Assembly (NCBI RefSeq): GCF_000682755.1
Contig: NZ_AWFF01000054.1
Span: 1 to 64,000, forward strand
Source of the DNA: Hyphomonas beringensis
GTDB lineage: Bacteria; Pseudomonadota; Alphaproteobacteria; Caulobacterales; Hyphomonadaceae
Direction: 5' to 3'
DNA: 64,000 nucleotides
The notes under the pieces were generated by a model. That model was given only the letters and a program-made list of their open reading frames with translations. It did no database searches and had not been told where the DNA came from. Position numbers and translations under genes: made by a program. Of the stretch, positions 18,198 to 27,228 are shown one piece after another (the stretch's first letter is position 1; each line of letters opens with the position of its first letter).

Positions 18198-19217
18198 TCA
18201 GGCTCCGAAATCGATCACGATTTTGCCGAAATGTTCGCCACTCGCGAGGTGGCGAATGGCGTCCGGAGCGCTCTCGAACGGAAACACCTTGTCGATCACT
18301 GGACGCAGGCCGCCTTCGGTGATCGCCAAATTGAATGATTCGAACTGCTCGCGATTGCCGACCGAGATACCAAACAATCGGAGGTTTTTGCCAAAGACTG
18401 CGGGCATCAGCAGTTCCTGCGAGCGTCCACCAAGGACTCCGATTATCACGATACGTGCACCTACAGCCGCAGCGACGAGTGACTGGTTGATTGTCCCGCC
18501 TCCGCCAACTTCAACAATAACGTCAACGCCTTGCCCGCCCGTTATTTCAAGGGCTTTGGCGCCCCAGTCTGGCGTCTCGCGATAGTTGATTGTCTCGTCG
18601 GCTCCAAGATCTCTAGCCCGGGTAAGTTTTTCATCTGATGATGAGGTGACAATGACTTTCGCCCCGCGCATTTTGGCGATGAGCAACGCAAAAATGGATA
18701 CCCCGCCTGTGCCTTGCACCAGCACCCATTCGTCCTTTTCCACTTGCCCTTCCACTACAAGCGCACGCCATGCGGTCAGGCCGGCGCACGGTAAAGTGGC
18801 CGCTTCCTGATAGCTCAATGTATCGCTGAATCGGGAAGCCGCTTGCTGTTTTGTTACGAAAAACTCTTGCAGCACGCCCGGTGCGGAGGCGGACCCTAGG
18901 GATACCGACCTGTCGGCTCTGCGAACAGGGCCGGATTGCCAGTTCGGAAAGAAGCTCGGACACACGCGGTCACCGACGCTAAACCTGTCAACGGCCGACC
19001 CTGTTTTCACGACTTCGCCTGCTGCATCCGAAAGCGGTATTTGTGGCAGTGCTCCAAAGGGCGTTCTGTTCTCGATTGTTACCAAGTCACGATAATTGAT
19101 GGATGCGGCATGAAGCTTAATGAGGATCTCGTCAGAGGCGAGGGTTTCGGGCACCTCCTTGTTGACGAGCTGCATGTTATCAATTCCCCATGCGTCCTGG
19201 ACTTCCCATACTTTCAT
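18198..19217 (-). CDS. Quinone-oxidoreductase-like MDR (NAD(P)-dependent)
   Basis: This 339-residue member of the zinc-free MDR group has an N-terminal GroES-like domain (PLSDAAGEVVKTG) and a Rossmann domain around VQGTGGVSIFALLIAK with EVGGGG further on. It probably reduces an enone or oxidises an alcohol with NADP(H). The ATG at 19217 is preferred because AAGGTGG precedes it; the upstream frame adds eleven residues without support. It is the first gene of a pair with the esterase-like gene. The promoter region contains a 13-base word also found before the MaoC operon. Confidence 0.8.
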   Translation of the reverse strand: MKVWEVQDAWGIDNMQLVNKEVPETLASDEILIKLHAASINYRDLVTIENRTPFGALPQIPLSDAAGEVVKTGSAVDRFSVGDRVCPSFFPNWQSGPVRRADRSVSLGSASAPGVLQEFFVTKQQAASRFSDTLSYQEAATLPCAGLTAWRALVVEGQVEKDEWVLVQGTGGVSIFALLIAKMRGAKVIVTSSSDEKLTRARDLGADETINYRETPDWGAKALEITGGQGVDVIVEVGGGGTINQSLVAAAVGARIVIIGVLGGRSQELLMPAVFGKNLRLFGISVGNREQFESFNLAITEGGLRPVIDKVFPFESAPDAIRHLASGEHFGKIVIDFGA

Positions 19218-19357
19218 TGTGGCCACCTTGTCGTTTTGGCGGGCGATCACCCGCTAAATCAAAACATTTGTATTATATCTGTTTGGGCCATTTGCAAGGG
19301 GGGCAAAAGGTTTGGCTTTGGTATTTATGTGAAAGGGTGGGCTCAGAGTCGCTCGTT

Positions 19358-20308
19358 TTAGGCACTCTGTACAGCCGTCACAGGGGAAGAAAGGATCGTG
19401 TCAAACAGCGCGTTCAGTTCCAGGTTGGTTTTTTTCGCTTCGCTTTGTATCCACTCCACAAAAAACTCTGTACCGGGATTTGTATTCCGGCCCGTTCGAA
19501 CGTATAGGTATTGAGTAAGCTCCATGTCGACACAAATTCTGGTCGCCGGTATCAGCGTGCCGGCGACCAGATCGTCAGCAACGAAAAAGAGCAGGCCCAA
19601 GGCGATTCCTGCGCCGCGCCTTGCGGCTTGATAAGTCAGACTTAGACTGTCGAACTCAAGCCCCCGGTCAAAGATGGGAGGAGGCAATCCGATCTTCTCG
19701 AATGTGGCTTCCCAGAAAGGAATCTCGCGTCGGGTATACAGAAGCGGCAAAGCATTGGGTCCGCTCAGTAGGTCAAGGGAAGGTGGCGCTTTGTTGGAAG
19801 CGGCTACAACTGGTGTAAATACAGTAGGAAACAGCTCGAATTGCTGGATACCGCTTTCTACGATGTTTTGAGCTGTGACGGCTGCGTCCAGAGGATCTGC
19901 AGCAAAGCTGATGTCACTAAATGCCTGCTTGAGCTGGATGGGAATATTCGGTTGTGATCTGCGGAACCCTCCAAGCCTGGGGGTTAACCAGTCTGTGGCC
20001 ATACTGGTAAATGTGCGTAGACGTATGGGACGAGAGTGTCCCGAGTCCACATCCCGGCAGGCTGCATCAATCGAGCCAAATGCTGTTGCGATTGCTGCGT
20101 GAAGAGGTTTGGCCCATTGGGTCAGGTCGACCCCGTCATACCTGCGGTCGAATAATTCGCATCCGAAGTAGGCTTCCAGAATTGAAACATGTCGACTGAC
20201 CGCGCCGACAGAAACTCGTAGTTCGCGGGCTGCGGCACTCAGGCTTCCTGTCCGTCCTGTGGCTTCGAAGGCCTTCAGCGCATTGAGGGGAGGAAGTTTA
20301 TACCGCAT
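19358..20308 (-). CDS. LysR-family transcriptional regulator (GcvA-like)
   Basis: The 316-residue regulator has an N-terminal winged helix-turn-helix (LPPLNALKAFEATGRTGS onward, with ARELRVSVGAVSRHV as the recognition part) and a C-terminal effector-binding domain. The PPLNALKAFE start is typical of the GcvA-like group. I set the start at 20308 so that the HTH sits in the usual place; an open frame extends further but reads as non-coding. It diverges from the SDR at 20411 with about 100 bases between, the usual arrangement for a LysR activator of its neighbour. AACCTGA (20324-20330) and TCAGGTT (20371-20377) lie in that gap. Confidence 0.87.
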   Translation of the reverse strand: MRYKLPPLNALKAFEATGRTGSLSAAARELRVSVGAVSRHVSILEAYFGCELFDRRYDGVDLTQWAKPLHAAIATAFGSIDAACRDVDSGHSRPIRLRTFTSMATDWLTPRLGGFRRSQPNIPIQLKQAFSDISFAADPLDAAVTAQNIVESGIQQFELFPTVFTPVVAASNKAPPSLDLLSGPNALPLLYTRREIPFWEATFEKIGLPPPIFDRGLEFDSLSLTYQAARRGAGIALGLLFFVADDLVAGTLIPATRICVDMELTQYLYVRTGRNTNPGTEFFVEWIQSEAKKTNLELNALFDTILSSPVTAVQSA

Positions 20309-20410
20309 GAGAGGCTTTCTATAAACCTGAAGGCTTACTTGCGCAGAATATGACTGGAATGACAATACGCTCAGGTTCAAAATGACCGTTCTACTTGGGT
20401 GCGGAGTGCC

Positions 20411-21220
20411 ATGAATACATTTTTTGAGAACAAGCTCGCGATCGTCACGGGCGGAGCCGGCGGGATGGGACGTGCGCATGCTCTCAGACTTGCAGAGCTT
20501 GGGGCAAATGTTGCGATCCTTGATGTCGATCTGGAAGTTGCTGCCCGGTATGGCGAGGAGTTAACGGCACCTAGTGTGCGTGAGGAGATCCTTGCATTAG
20601 GTCGTAAGAGCGTGGCGATTCAGGCGGATCTTTCGGATCGTCAGACAGCTTTTGACGCGGTTGAAGATATCGAGCGCCATTTTGGCCGCATCGATATTCT
20701 TATAAATAATGCCGGGGGCGCGATTACACCAGTTGATGTCAGCTCGGCCTCGTTAGCCAGCGAAGAAGACCGGCGTAAGTTGTTCGCGGTGAATTTCGAC
20801 ACGGCAGTCAACATGTGCCAGGCCTGCTCGCCGGTGCTGAGCCGGCAAGGTGGGGCAATTGTGAATGTATCAACGATCGGGGTCTGTATGGACGATGCCG
20901 GTGCTCGCTTCGCGATGTACTCTGCTGCGAAAGCCGCGATCGAAAAGTATACGAAGTCGCTGGCTGTGGAACTCGGTCCAAACAATGTACGCGTAAACTG
21001 CGTCGCGCCGGGGCTCGTCACCACAGCCCGTGTTGCGAAACAGGCCTCTGCGCGAAAGCTTGCAACAAGCGACCAGGCCAAAACCATTCCGCTCCGACGG
21101 CTCGGAAGACCCAGCGACATTACCGGCGTTGTGGAGTTTCTGGTGAGTGAGCAGGCTGGTTATGTAACCGGGGAGTGTATCCGGGTGTCAGGTGGCCTGC
21201 AGCTTCTCGCCGCGACCTAG
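20411..21220 (+). CDS. SDR-family oxidoreductase
   Basis: The 269-residue SDR has TGGAGGMG near residue 13, a NNAG block and the catalytic YSAAK. It carries a ten-residue insertion (ELTAPSVREE region) before the second beta-strand. I prefer ATG 20411 over an in-frame GTG at 20399 because GCGGAG is well spaced before it. It is divergent from the LysR gene and first in a run of plus-strand genes ending with another SDR. It probably oxidises a ring hydroxyl or 3-hydroxyacyl group. The substrate is unknown. Confidence 0.82.
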   Translation: MNTFFENKLAIVTGGAGGMGRAHALRLAELGANVAILDVDLEVAARYGEELTAPSVREEILALGRKSVAIQADLSDRQTAFDAVEDIERHFGRIDILINNAGGAITPVDVSSASLASEEDRRKLFAVNFDTAVNMCQACSPVLSRQGGAIVNVSTIGVCMDDAGARFAMYSAAKAAIEKYTKSLAVELGPNNVRVNCVAPGLVTTARVAKQASARKLATSDQAKTIPLRRLGRPSDITGVVEFLVSEQAGYVTGECIRVSGGLQLLAAT

Positions 21221-21243
21221 TGTGCAACTGCAATAAAGGGACA

Positions 21244-21381
21244 ATGGTCATGGACTTCATCGATGCGGCATTCGCGGACACGAAGTCTGTCCAGGCTTTC
21301 GTGCCTGAGTACATCGCCTCGCACGATGACAGAACGGTATTCGTCGATGTTGTGACGCAGGTCAAAACCGATCATGTCTGA
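21244..21381 (+). CDS. Small hypothetical protein (45 residues)
   Basis: A short frame starting MVMDFIDAAFADTKSV follows an AAAGGGA site and ends inside the next SDR gene, overlapping it by 8 bases. The composition is protein-like (acidic, no low-complexity stretch) and the overlap suggests translational coupling. I recognise no family. It could equally be a remnant of a larger gene or an upstream frame that helps initiate the SDR. Confidence 0.4.
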   Translation: MVMDFIDAAFADTKSVQAFVPEYIASHDDRTVFVDVVTQVKTDHV

Positions 21382-22288
21382 GGGGCGAGAGTCAGGTGAA
21401 GGTCGTTTGCGGTTTTCCGGTGATGTCGCGCTCGTAACGGGTGCCGCAAGTGGTCTCGGGCTTAGTCATGCACGGGCGCTCGCTGAACGCGGTGCGCGTG
21501 TCCTGCTCAACGATATTGTCCCTCCTGGTTGCGGCAAGCCTACGGCAGAAGAGGTCGCATCACAGCTTCGTTCGGAAGGGCTTGATGCCGAGGCCGTGAT
21601 TTCCAACGTCGGAATACAATCCGAGGCGGAAGCTTCTGTTGAAGCGGCTATAGAAAAGTGGGGCCGCATTGACATTGTCATCAACAATGCTGGCAACGGG
21701 ATTGCCGGCAAGGTTCAGGATATTGAGACGGAACAGTTACGGCAGATTATGGATGTGCATCTTTATGGCATGTTCTGGACGAGCCGTGCCGCCCTTAAAC
21801 ACATGCGCAAGAATGGCTATGGGCGTATCATCAATACGGCATCTGCCGTCGGCGCTTTTGGGGCTCCTGAAATTGCTCCCTATGTGATTGCAAAGGCCGC
21901 CGTGCTTGGGCTGTCCAAGGCAACGTCCCTCGACAATCGCGACTTTGATATCAAGGTGAACGCGATCTGCCCGGTTGCTGAAACGCCACTGGCCCGATCC
22001 TATTTTGATGCGCATCCGGAGCTGGACGTTTCAACACTGACACCGCAGGCTGTATCACCTGTTATTGTCTACCTCTCTCATAAGAGCTGCCAGCTGACCG
22101 GTGAAATACTGAGTGTTGCTGGCGGACGTGTCGCCCGTATCTTTACGGCGACCGCGCCTGGTGTCACGCGAGAGGGGCTGACGGCGGAAACCGTCGCCGC
22201 AGACCTGGAAGACATCCTGAGCGCAGACGGTTACTCTATTCCCGGAAGCTCCATTGATCAGTATGCCCTTCAGCCAAAGGGTGACTGA
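21374..22288 (+). CDS. SDR-family oxidoreductase, hydroxyacyl-CoA dehydrogenase-like
   Basis: The 304-residue SDR has TGAASGLGLSHA, a NNAGNG block and the active-site YVIAK. Its length and the extended C-terminal part resemble the dehydrogenase half of peroxisomal multifunctional enzyme type 2 (HSD17B4), which acts on (R)-3-hydroxyacyl-CoA made by MaoC-type hydratases like the one at 5108. That link is inference. It converges with the FAD monooxygenase gene, only 12 bases apart. Confidence 0.82.
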   Translation: MSEGRESGEGRLRFSGDVALVTGAASGLGLSHARALAERGARVLLNDIVPPGCGKPTAEEVASQLRSEGLDAEAVISNVGIQSEAEASVEAAIEKWGRIDIVINNAGNGIAGKVQDIETEQLRQIMDVHLYGMFWTSRAALKHMRKNGYGRIINTASAVGAFGAPEIAPYVIAKAAVLGLSKATSLDNRDFDIKVNAICPVAETPLARSYFDAHPELDVSTLTPQAVSPVIVYLSHKSCQLTGEILSVAGGRVARIFTATAPGVTREGLTAETVAADLEDILSADGYSIPGSSIDQYALQPKGD

Positions 22289-22300
22289 TCATGAAAGGTT

Positions 22301-23920
22301 TCAGTGTCCGGTCGCGAGCCTTGCAAGCGCATCTGGATCCGCTGGAAGACTGTTGCCAGTCCAGACGATGTGTAGATCCGGGCGGACCAGTAGGTAGTGG
22401 CAGCCATAAGTCATACGGACATGTTCCTCTTCGCGGCTGACGATTTCAAGCGGAGCGCCTATGTCGTGAAATGCCTTTTCTATTGAGGAGGTGTCGGCGG
22501 TTCCTGTCAGGTCTATAAAGCTGTAATCCGCTCCTAGTACATCCTGCATGGCGGTCCGGTCCTTGAGCCAGATATGCGGGATCCGCACGCCGGGTTCCGT
22601 GGTGGGCAGATAACGAACCGTGTCCCAGCTTGTCGATGCGCCAGGCTCCGAGGCTATAAGGGGGGAGCCTGCATAGGTGTAGCCAAGTTCAGCGCCGACC
22701 ATTTCATGGACACGGCGGTGATGTCTGTTGGCCAATTGGGCAGTCTTATGCCGTTCACGCTGCCCATCTTCTGTGTCCTGATTTATAGCGCCGGTTAGAT
22801 CGACCCGCCACATTCCCAGTCCTTGCGCGGCCCAGCCTGATGCTTCAACATTTTTCTCACCGACCGGACGCCTCTCTGCTTCGTAGCTTGGAAGCAGGCC
22901 CGGGCCGCCCCAGCCATTGATTGTGGCGGCGAGTTTCCAAGAGAGGTCGAGGGCATCGCCCACACCGGAGTTCATGCCAAGCCCCCCGGTCGGGATCACA
23001 AGGTGAACTGCATCTCCAGCCAGGAATACACGGCGATCTGCATATCTTTCAGCTAGCAGCAGGTGCAGGGTCCAGTTGCTGACATTCAATACCTCATAGT
23101 CAAAATCGATGTCCGGTCCGATTTTCTGTCTGATCCAGGCATGCAGGTCGGTATCGTCAGAAATGTCGGAGTTGAGCGTGAACTCCTTGCGGTCTCCCTG
23201 TACGATGATCGCAGAGCCTTCAGCGTCCGTGAAATAGTAATGGCGCCCTTTTCCCATTGGGATCCGGTCATAGAGGGTCTCTGAGCGAAAGCAGATCTGC
23301 TTCATGCTACGAAGACCGCCCTGTCCCTCAAGCTTGATCCCCAGCGCTTTGCGAACGGTGCTCCCACCGCCATCGCAGCCAGCGAGATATGAACACCTGA
23401 TTTCTTCCTGCGGGCTATCTGCCGGGCTCAGGGTGACTGTCACTCCCTCATTATCCTGTGACAGGTCGGTCAGTTCACACGCATACCGGACTGTCACATT
23501 GGGAGTTTGTTCCGCGATGGATTTCAGGAGTGGCTCCAAGCGGTTTTGAGAGACGAGTTGATAAGGCTCCAGCGGTTGGGAGTGGTCAGTCGTCTTTTCG
23601 ATACGCTCACGCATCACGCCTACGGATGGGTAATGCTGTTTGAGCAATGGCGCTTCCGAAAGTGACCGAACAACAAAAATGTCCATCGGAGCATCAGCTG
23701 GATATCCGAGTGAACGGACATCATCTGCAATGCCGAGGCGGCGATAGAATTCCATTGTGCGGGAGTTGGAGCGGTCCATCTTTGGCCAGGGGCCGGTCGT
23801 CGGATCGCGTTCAACAAGAAGCGTTCTGACACCGCGCCGTCCAAGATCTATCGCCATGGTCAGGCCGACCGGGCCCGCGCCGGCAATGACGACGTCAAAT
23901 TGTGATGATGCATTCGACAT
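22301..23920 (-). CDS. FAD-dependent aromatic hydroxylase (MhpA/PheA-like)
   Basis: The 539-residue class A flavoprotein monooxygenase has the dinucleotide fold VVIAGAGPVGLTMA near the N-terminus, the middle GCDGGGSTVRKALG (DG motif region) and the GD motif LAGDAVHLVIPTGGLGMN. It uses NAD(P)H and oxygen to hydroxylate a ring, typically next to an existing phenolic OH, yielding a catechol for extradiol cleavage. ATG 23920 follows GGGAGAAG and is preferred to the longer frame. It is divergent from the flavoprotein at 24119, and the pair could be regulated together. Confidence 0.85.
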   Translation of the reverse strand: MSNASSQFDVVIAGAGPVGLTMAIDLGRRGVRTLLVERDPTTGPWPKMDRSNSRTMEFYRRLGIADDVRSLGYPADAPMDIFVVRSLSEAPLLKQHYPSVGVMRERIEKTTDHSQPLEPYQLVSQNRLEPLLKSIAEQTPNVTVRYACELTDLSQDNEGVTVTLSPADSPQEEIRCSYLAGCDGGGSTVRKALGIKLEGQGGLRSMKQICFRSETLYDRIPMGKGRHYYFTDAEGSAIIVQGDRKEFTLNSDISDDTDLHAWIRQKIGPDIDFDYEVLNVSNWTLHLLLAERYADRRVFLAGDAVHLVIPTGGLGMNSGVGDALDLSWKLAATINGWGGPGLLPSYEAERRPVGEKNVEASGWAAQGLGMWRVDLTGAINQDTEDGQRERHKTAQLANRHHRRVHEMVGAELGYTYAGSPLIASEPGASTSWDTVRYLPTTEPGVRIPHIWLKDRTAMQDVLGADYSFIDLTGTADTSSIEKAFHDIGAPLEIVSREEEHVRMTYGCHYLLVRPDLHIVWTGNSLPADPDALARLATGH

Positions 23921-24118
23921 CTGCTTCTCCCTCTTGAGCACTTGCGTGACCGCAACGCTATCGGTTGGGAGGTTCAACGGAACTCACAGAATGTGTGATG
24001 CGGCATTCAGGAAAATTGAAGGCTGGTTAGCCGATTATGGAATTGCGGTATTTGCCGGACACCATACGGTTTGCTCTTCAATGATAGCCCTGTCAGCGGG
24101 GCATAAGGGGGAGTCTGA

Positions 24119-25516
24119 GTGCTTAGAGAATCTGGTGTACTGCCTGAAGAAACAGACGTTCTGGTGCTGGGTGCGGGTATAGCAGGACATTGTGCAGCAT
24201 TGGCCGCCGCGGATGCTGGTGCCCGCGTGCTCCTGCTGGAAAAGTCCTCCCAACCGGGAGGAAGCTCGGCCATTGCAGGCGGTGCATTCGCCTTTTCTGG
24301 TACGGATGAGCAGAAAGAGGCTGGCGTCGAGGATTCGATTGATTCATTTCGGCAAGCCCTTTTGAGCTCAGGCAAGCAGAAGAATAATCGCGACCTTGTT
24401 GAGCTATTCCTCGAGAAACAGTTGGCCGCATACAGTTTCCTGAAATCGCAAGGCATCAGATTTGAGTTGTTCAAGACGCCGCCGCCAGAAACTCCCCGGG
24501 TTCATCTGACCGGTACCGGTCGCGCGGTGACGAAACTTCACATGCAGGTCCAGGCCCATCCGGGAATTGAATTCTTCAGCAAGTCTGCGGGGGGGCGATT
24601 GGTTCGTAGCGTAGAGAGTGGCCGCGTCGAGGCTTGTCTGGTGATGTTCGGTGATCGGGAAATGGAAGTGCAGGTCAGGCGAGGTGTCGTACTGGCCACC
24701 GGCGGCTTCTCCCGCAGCCGCGAGCTTCTGGGAATTTATGCGCCCGAGCTGACGACGGCTGTCAAGCATGGCGGGGTCGCCAACACAGGCGATGGGCTGA
24801 TCATGGCCTGCGATCTCGGCGCGGGGCAGGCAGATCTTGGTTATGTCGCCGGATCCTTCGGCGGGGCGATCCGCAACTATCCAGATGTTGCTAGCAAGTC
24901 TGACGAAATTCCACCGCTGATCTTTGCGTTTCAGGACACGGCGATCATGGTCAACAAGAACGGGCGCCGTTTTGTCGACGAAGCTCAAAGCTATAAGGCT
25001 CTAGGCTCTATCGGCATGGCGCAGCCTGACGGAGTGGCTTTCCAGATCTTTGATGACACACTCATGTCTGCATCGCTCGGCGATACGAGCGTAAACAATT
25101 ATCAAGAGGCGCTGCTGGGAGGTTATATCCGGGAGGCTGACACAATTGGAGAACTTGCCGAAATGGTAGGGATTGACCCTGCGGTGCTTGAAGAGACCGT
25201 GCGGGTCTACAATGCCGATGCAATTGCAGGAAAGGACAGGGCATTTGGCCGTACACGGAGGCTGAAGCCGATTGATAATCCACCCTATTTTCTTGCGGCC
25301 ACGGCGAATGCTATCACCTCGACTTATGGTGGGGTTGCTGTTGATGGGGCACTGGCTGTGGTGGATTGGTTCGGCATGCCGATTGAGGGGCTTTATGCGG
25401 CTGGTGAGGTCGCTGGCGGTTTTCACGGCGCAGGATATTTCAGTGCTTCATCTCTTTCCAGCTCCGCCACATTCGGGCTTGAGGCTGGCCGCAATGCCGC
25501 TTTGTCTGCAGCCTGA
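24119..25516 (+). CDS. FAD-dependent dehydrogenase, fumarate-reductase/ketosteroid-dehydrogenase-like
   Basis: The 465-residue flavoprotein starts at GTG after AAGGGGGAG. It has the ADP-binding VLGAGIAGHCAA at 17-28, the GGSSAIAGGAF segment, and the C-terminal ATANAITSTYGGVAVDG and AAGEVAGGFHGAGY blocks shared by fumarate reductases, flavocytochrome c and 3-ketosteroid dehydrogenases. It has no signal peptide or heme motif. It could desaturate a cyclic ketone, a step towards ring aromatisation, or act on a dicarboxylate. It ends 3 bases from the convergent next gene. Confidence 0.78.
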   Translation: MLRESGVLPEETDVLVLGAGIAGHCAALAAADAGARVLLLEKSSQPGGSSAIAGGAFAFSGTDEQKEAGVEDSIDSFRQALLSSGKQKNNRDLVELFLEKQLAAYSFLKSQGIRFELFKTPPPETPRVHLTGTGRAVTKLHMQVQAHPGIEFFSKSAGGRLVRSVESGRVEACLVMFGDREMEVQVRRGVVLATGGFSRSRELLGIYAPELTTAVKHGGVANTGDGLIMACDLGAGQADLGYVAGSFGGAIRNYPDVASKSDEIPPLIFAFQDTAIMVNKNGRRFVDEAQSYKALGSIGMAQPDGVAFQIFDDTLMSASLGDTSVNNYQEALLGGYIREADTIGELAEMVGIDPAVLEETVRVYNADAIAGKDRAFGRTRRLKPIDNPPYFLAATANAITSTYGGVAVDGALAVVDWFGMPIEGLYAAGEVAGGFHGAGYFSASSLSSSATFGLEAGRNAALSAA

Positions 25517-25519
25517 GTA

Positions 25520-26413
25520 TTATGTCTTCAGATGGTGAATCATTCGAAAGATAGAATCGAAGTGAGAGATGACCGGGAGCGGAACGCCTTGGTCTCGTGC
25601 CATGTCGAGGGCCATCGACAAGTCTTTCATCAGGATGCCCAGTTGGCCAGCCATCTCCCGGCGAATGTCGGCATTGTAAAAGTCTTCCAGTGTACTCACC
25701 ATGATGCGGATCGGGCTAATGTCGTCAGCGGCGAGTGAGCGGCCGTATTCTCTGGATATATTGGACTCGGCAAATCCGCCTGATACGGCCTCAACGACAC
25801 TGGCCGGCGCTAGCCCATAATGTCTGCCAAGCGTGATAGCTTCAGCGAGCGCGGCGATCGTGCCGAAATTGAGAACCTGATTGCATGCCTTCATGGCTTG
25901 TCCGGAACCGACTGGCCCCACATGAGTGATTTTGCTGGCAAAGCTTTTGAGGATTGGTTCGACCTGTGTGATATCAGCCGTGTCACCGCCAACCATTGCC
26001 GCAAGTGTACCGGCGCGAGCGCCAATTGCGCCGCCCGAAACCGGAGCATCCACAAAGCGAATGGACGCGTTTGCAAGCTTTGCTGAAAAGGCTTTTGCGT
26101 CAGCGGGCGGAACCGTTGAATTGTCGACGATAATTTTGACGCGGCGATGTTCCGCGCTAAGTATGCCCTTATCGCCCGACAGAACGTCGTGCATGGCTGA
26201 GACTCCACCAAGACAAGTGAAGATTACGTCGCATTCAGCCGCCAGCGCGGCGGGCGAGGACATGGCTCTTGCGCCGGCCTCGATGAGCGGTTGCATTTTT
26301 GTTGAGGTGCGGTTCCAAACAGCGAGAGGCCAGCCTGTGCCAATGATGCGCTCCGCCATGGGGGCGCCAATGTCGCCAAGTCCAATATACCCAACACTTA
26401 GCATTTCGTTCAT
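25520..26413 (-). CDS. NAD(P)-dependent beta-hydroxyacid dehydrogenase
   Basis: The 297-residue protein belongs to the 3-hydroxyisobutyrate/6-phosphogluconate dehydrogenase superfamily: GYIGLGDIG near the start, DAPVSGGAIGARAG in the middle and the catalytic lysine in GSGQAMKACNQVL. It is a paralogue of the mmsB product in this window. Its start overlaps the SDR stop by one base, so the two are coupled and may act on consecutive intermediates. The substrate is not deducible; hydroxyisobutyrate, tartronate-semialdehyde-type or cyclic hydroxy acids are candidates. Confidence 0.83.
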   Translation of the reverse strand: MNEMLSVGYIGLGDIGAPMAERIIGTGWPLAVWNRTSTKMQPLIEAGARAMSSPAALAAECDVIFTCLGGVSAMHDVLSGDKGILSAEHRRVKIIVDNSTVPPADAKAFSAKLANASIRFVDAPVSGGAIGARAGTLAAMVGGDTADITQVEPILKSFASKITHVGPVGSGQAMKACNQVLNFGTIAALAEAITLGRHYGLAPASVVEAVSGGFAESNISREYGRSLAADDISPIRIMVSTLEDFYNADIRREMAGQLGILMKDLSMALDMARDQGVPLPVISHFDSIFRMIHHLKT

Positions 26414-27171
26414 CAGAGCCCACCGTCTATGGTTACAATCGTGCCTGTCGTGTAGGCGGAGCGAGGGGAGGCCAGGAAGGCAACAGCGTCGCCGATTTCC
26501 TCGGGAGCGGCGGCCCGGCCAAAGGGAAGGCCTGCCATCAGATCTTGCCAGCGCGATGCGTCGGAGTACTGGCGCTCTGCTTCAGCCTGCAGCAGCATTC
26601 TGAAGCGGTCCGTCAAGACGGGACCGGGATTGATACCCACAACGCGGACACCGTCTGCGCGTGCCTGCTGGGCAAAGGAGCGCGTAAACATCATCAGGGC
26701 TGCATTGCCCGTACTGCCGCAAATATAATCCTTGTTCGGACTAGCCCCGGCCGAACCTATGATGTTTACGATAACGCCGTCAGGTTTTGTAAGTTTCGCA
26801 TAAAGCGCGCGGGTCAAGTCGATATAGCCGTGTACTTTAAGGTCCCAGGCGCGGCGCCATGTTTCGCTTGTCAAATCGAACAGGGATCCCGGCGGGATAG
26901 CGCCGGCATTGTTGATGATGATGTCGACCGAGTTGACGTCACGCGCCAGCGTTTCGATGCTGGTAGGCGTTGCGAGGTCTGCGCTGATCGTCTGGATATT
27001 TACATCATAACGGGAAGAGAGTGTCGTTTTTGCTATGTGCAGGTCTTTGTCAGTACGCGCCACAAGTATGAGGTTGGCGCCCTCTCGGGCAAAGGTTTCG
27101 GCTGTGGCAAGGCCAATCCCTTTCGAGCCTCCGGTGATGAGAACCTGCTTCTTATTAAGTTCAAGATCCAT
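26413..27171 (-). CDS. SDR-family protein with altered catalytic motif
   Basis: The 252-residue SDR has an intact nucleotide site (TGGSKGIGLATA) and NNAG, but the active-site tyrosine is followed by ICGS instead of xxxK: the segment reads KDYICGSTGNAAL. The lysine that lowers the tyrosine pKa is therefore serine. A subgroup of SDRs with Y-x-x-G-S appears to exist, so the fold is probably functional with different chemistry. A GGAAGG site precedes the ATG. It is coupled to the downstream beta-hydroxyacid dehydrogenase and lies 57 bases after the enoyl-CoA hydratase. Confidence 0.8.
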   Translation of the reverse strand: MDLELNKKQVLITGGSKGIGLATAETFAREGANLILVARTDKDLHIAKTTLSSRYDVNIQTISADLATPTSIETLARDVNSVDIIINNAGAIPPGSLFDLTSETWRRAWDLKVHGYIDLTRALYAKLTKPDGVIVNIIGSAGASPNKDYICGSTGNAALMMFTRSFAQQARADGVRVVGINPGPVLTDRFRMLLQAEAERQYSDASRWQDLMAGLPFGRAAAPEEIGDAVAFLASPRSAYTTGTIVTIDGGL

Positions 27172-27228
27172 TTGGCTTCCTTCCAGAATGCGGAGGCAGG
27201 GCTAACAGCTGAAGATCACAGTTTGCGA

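Noticed and set aside
20324-20377. AACCTGA and TCAGGTT inverted half-sites in the LysR/SDR gap
   Set aside because: The position suits a LysR site, but the half-sites are 40 bases apart and no T-N11-A core was clear, so I did not list an operator.
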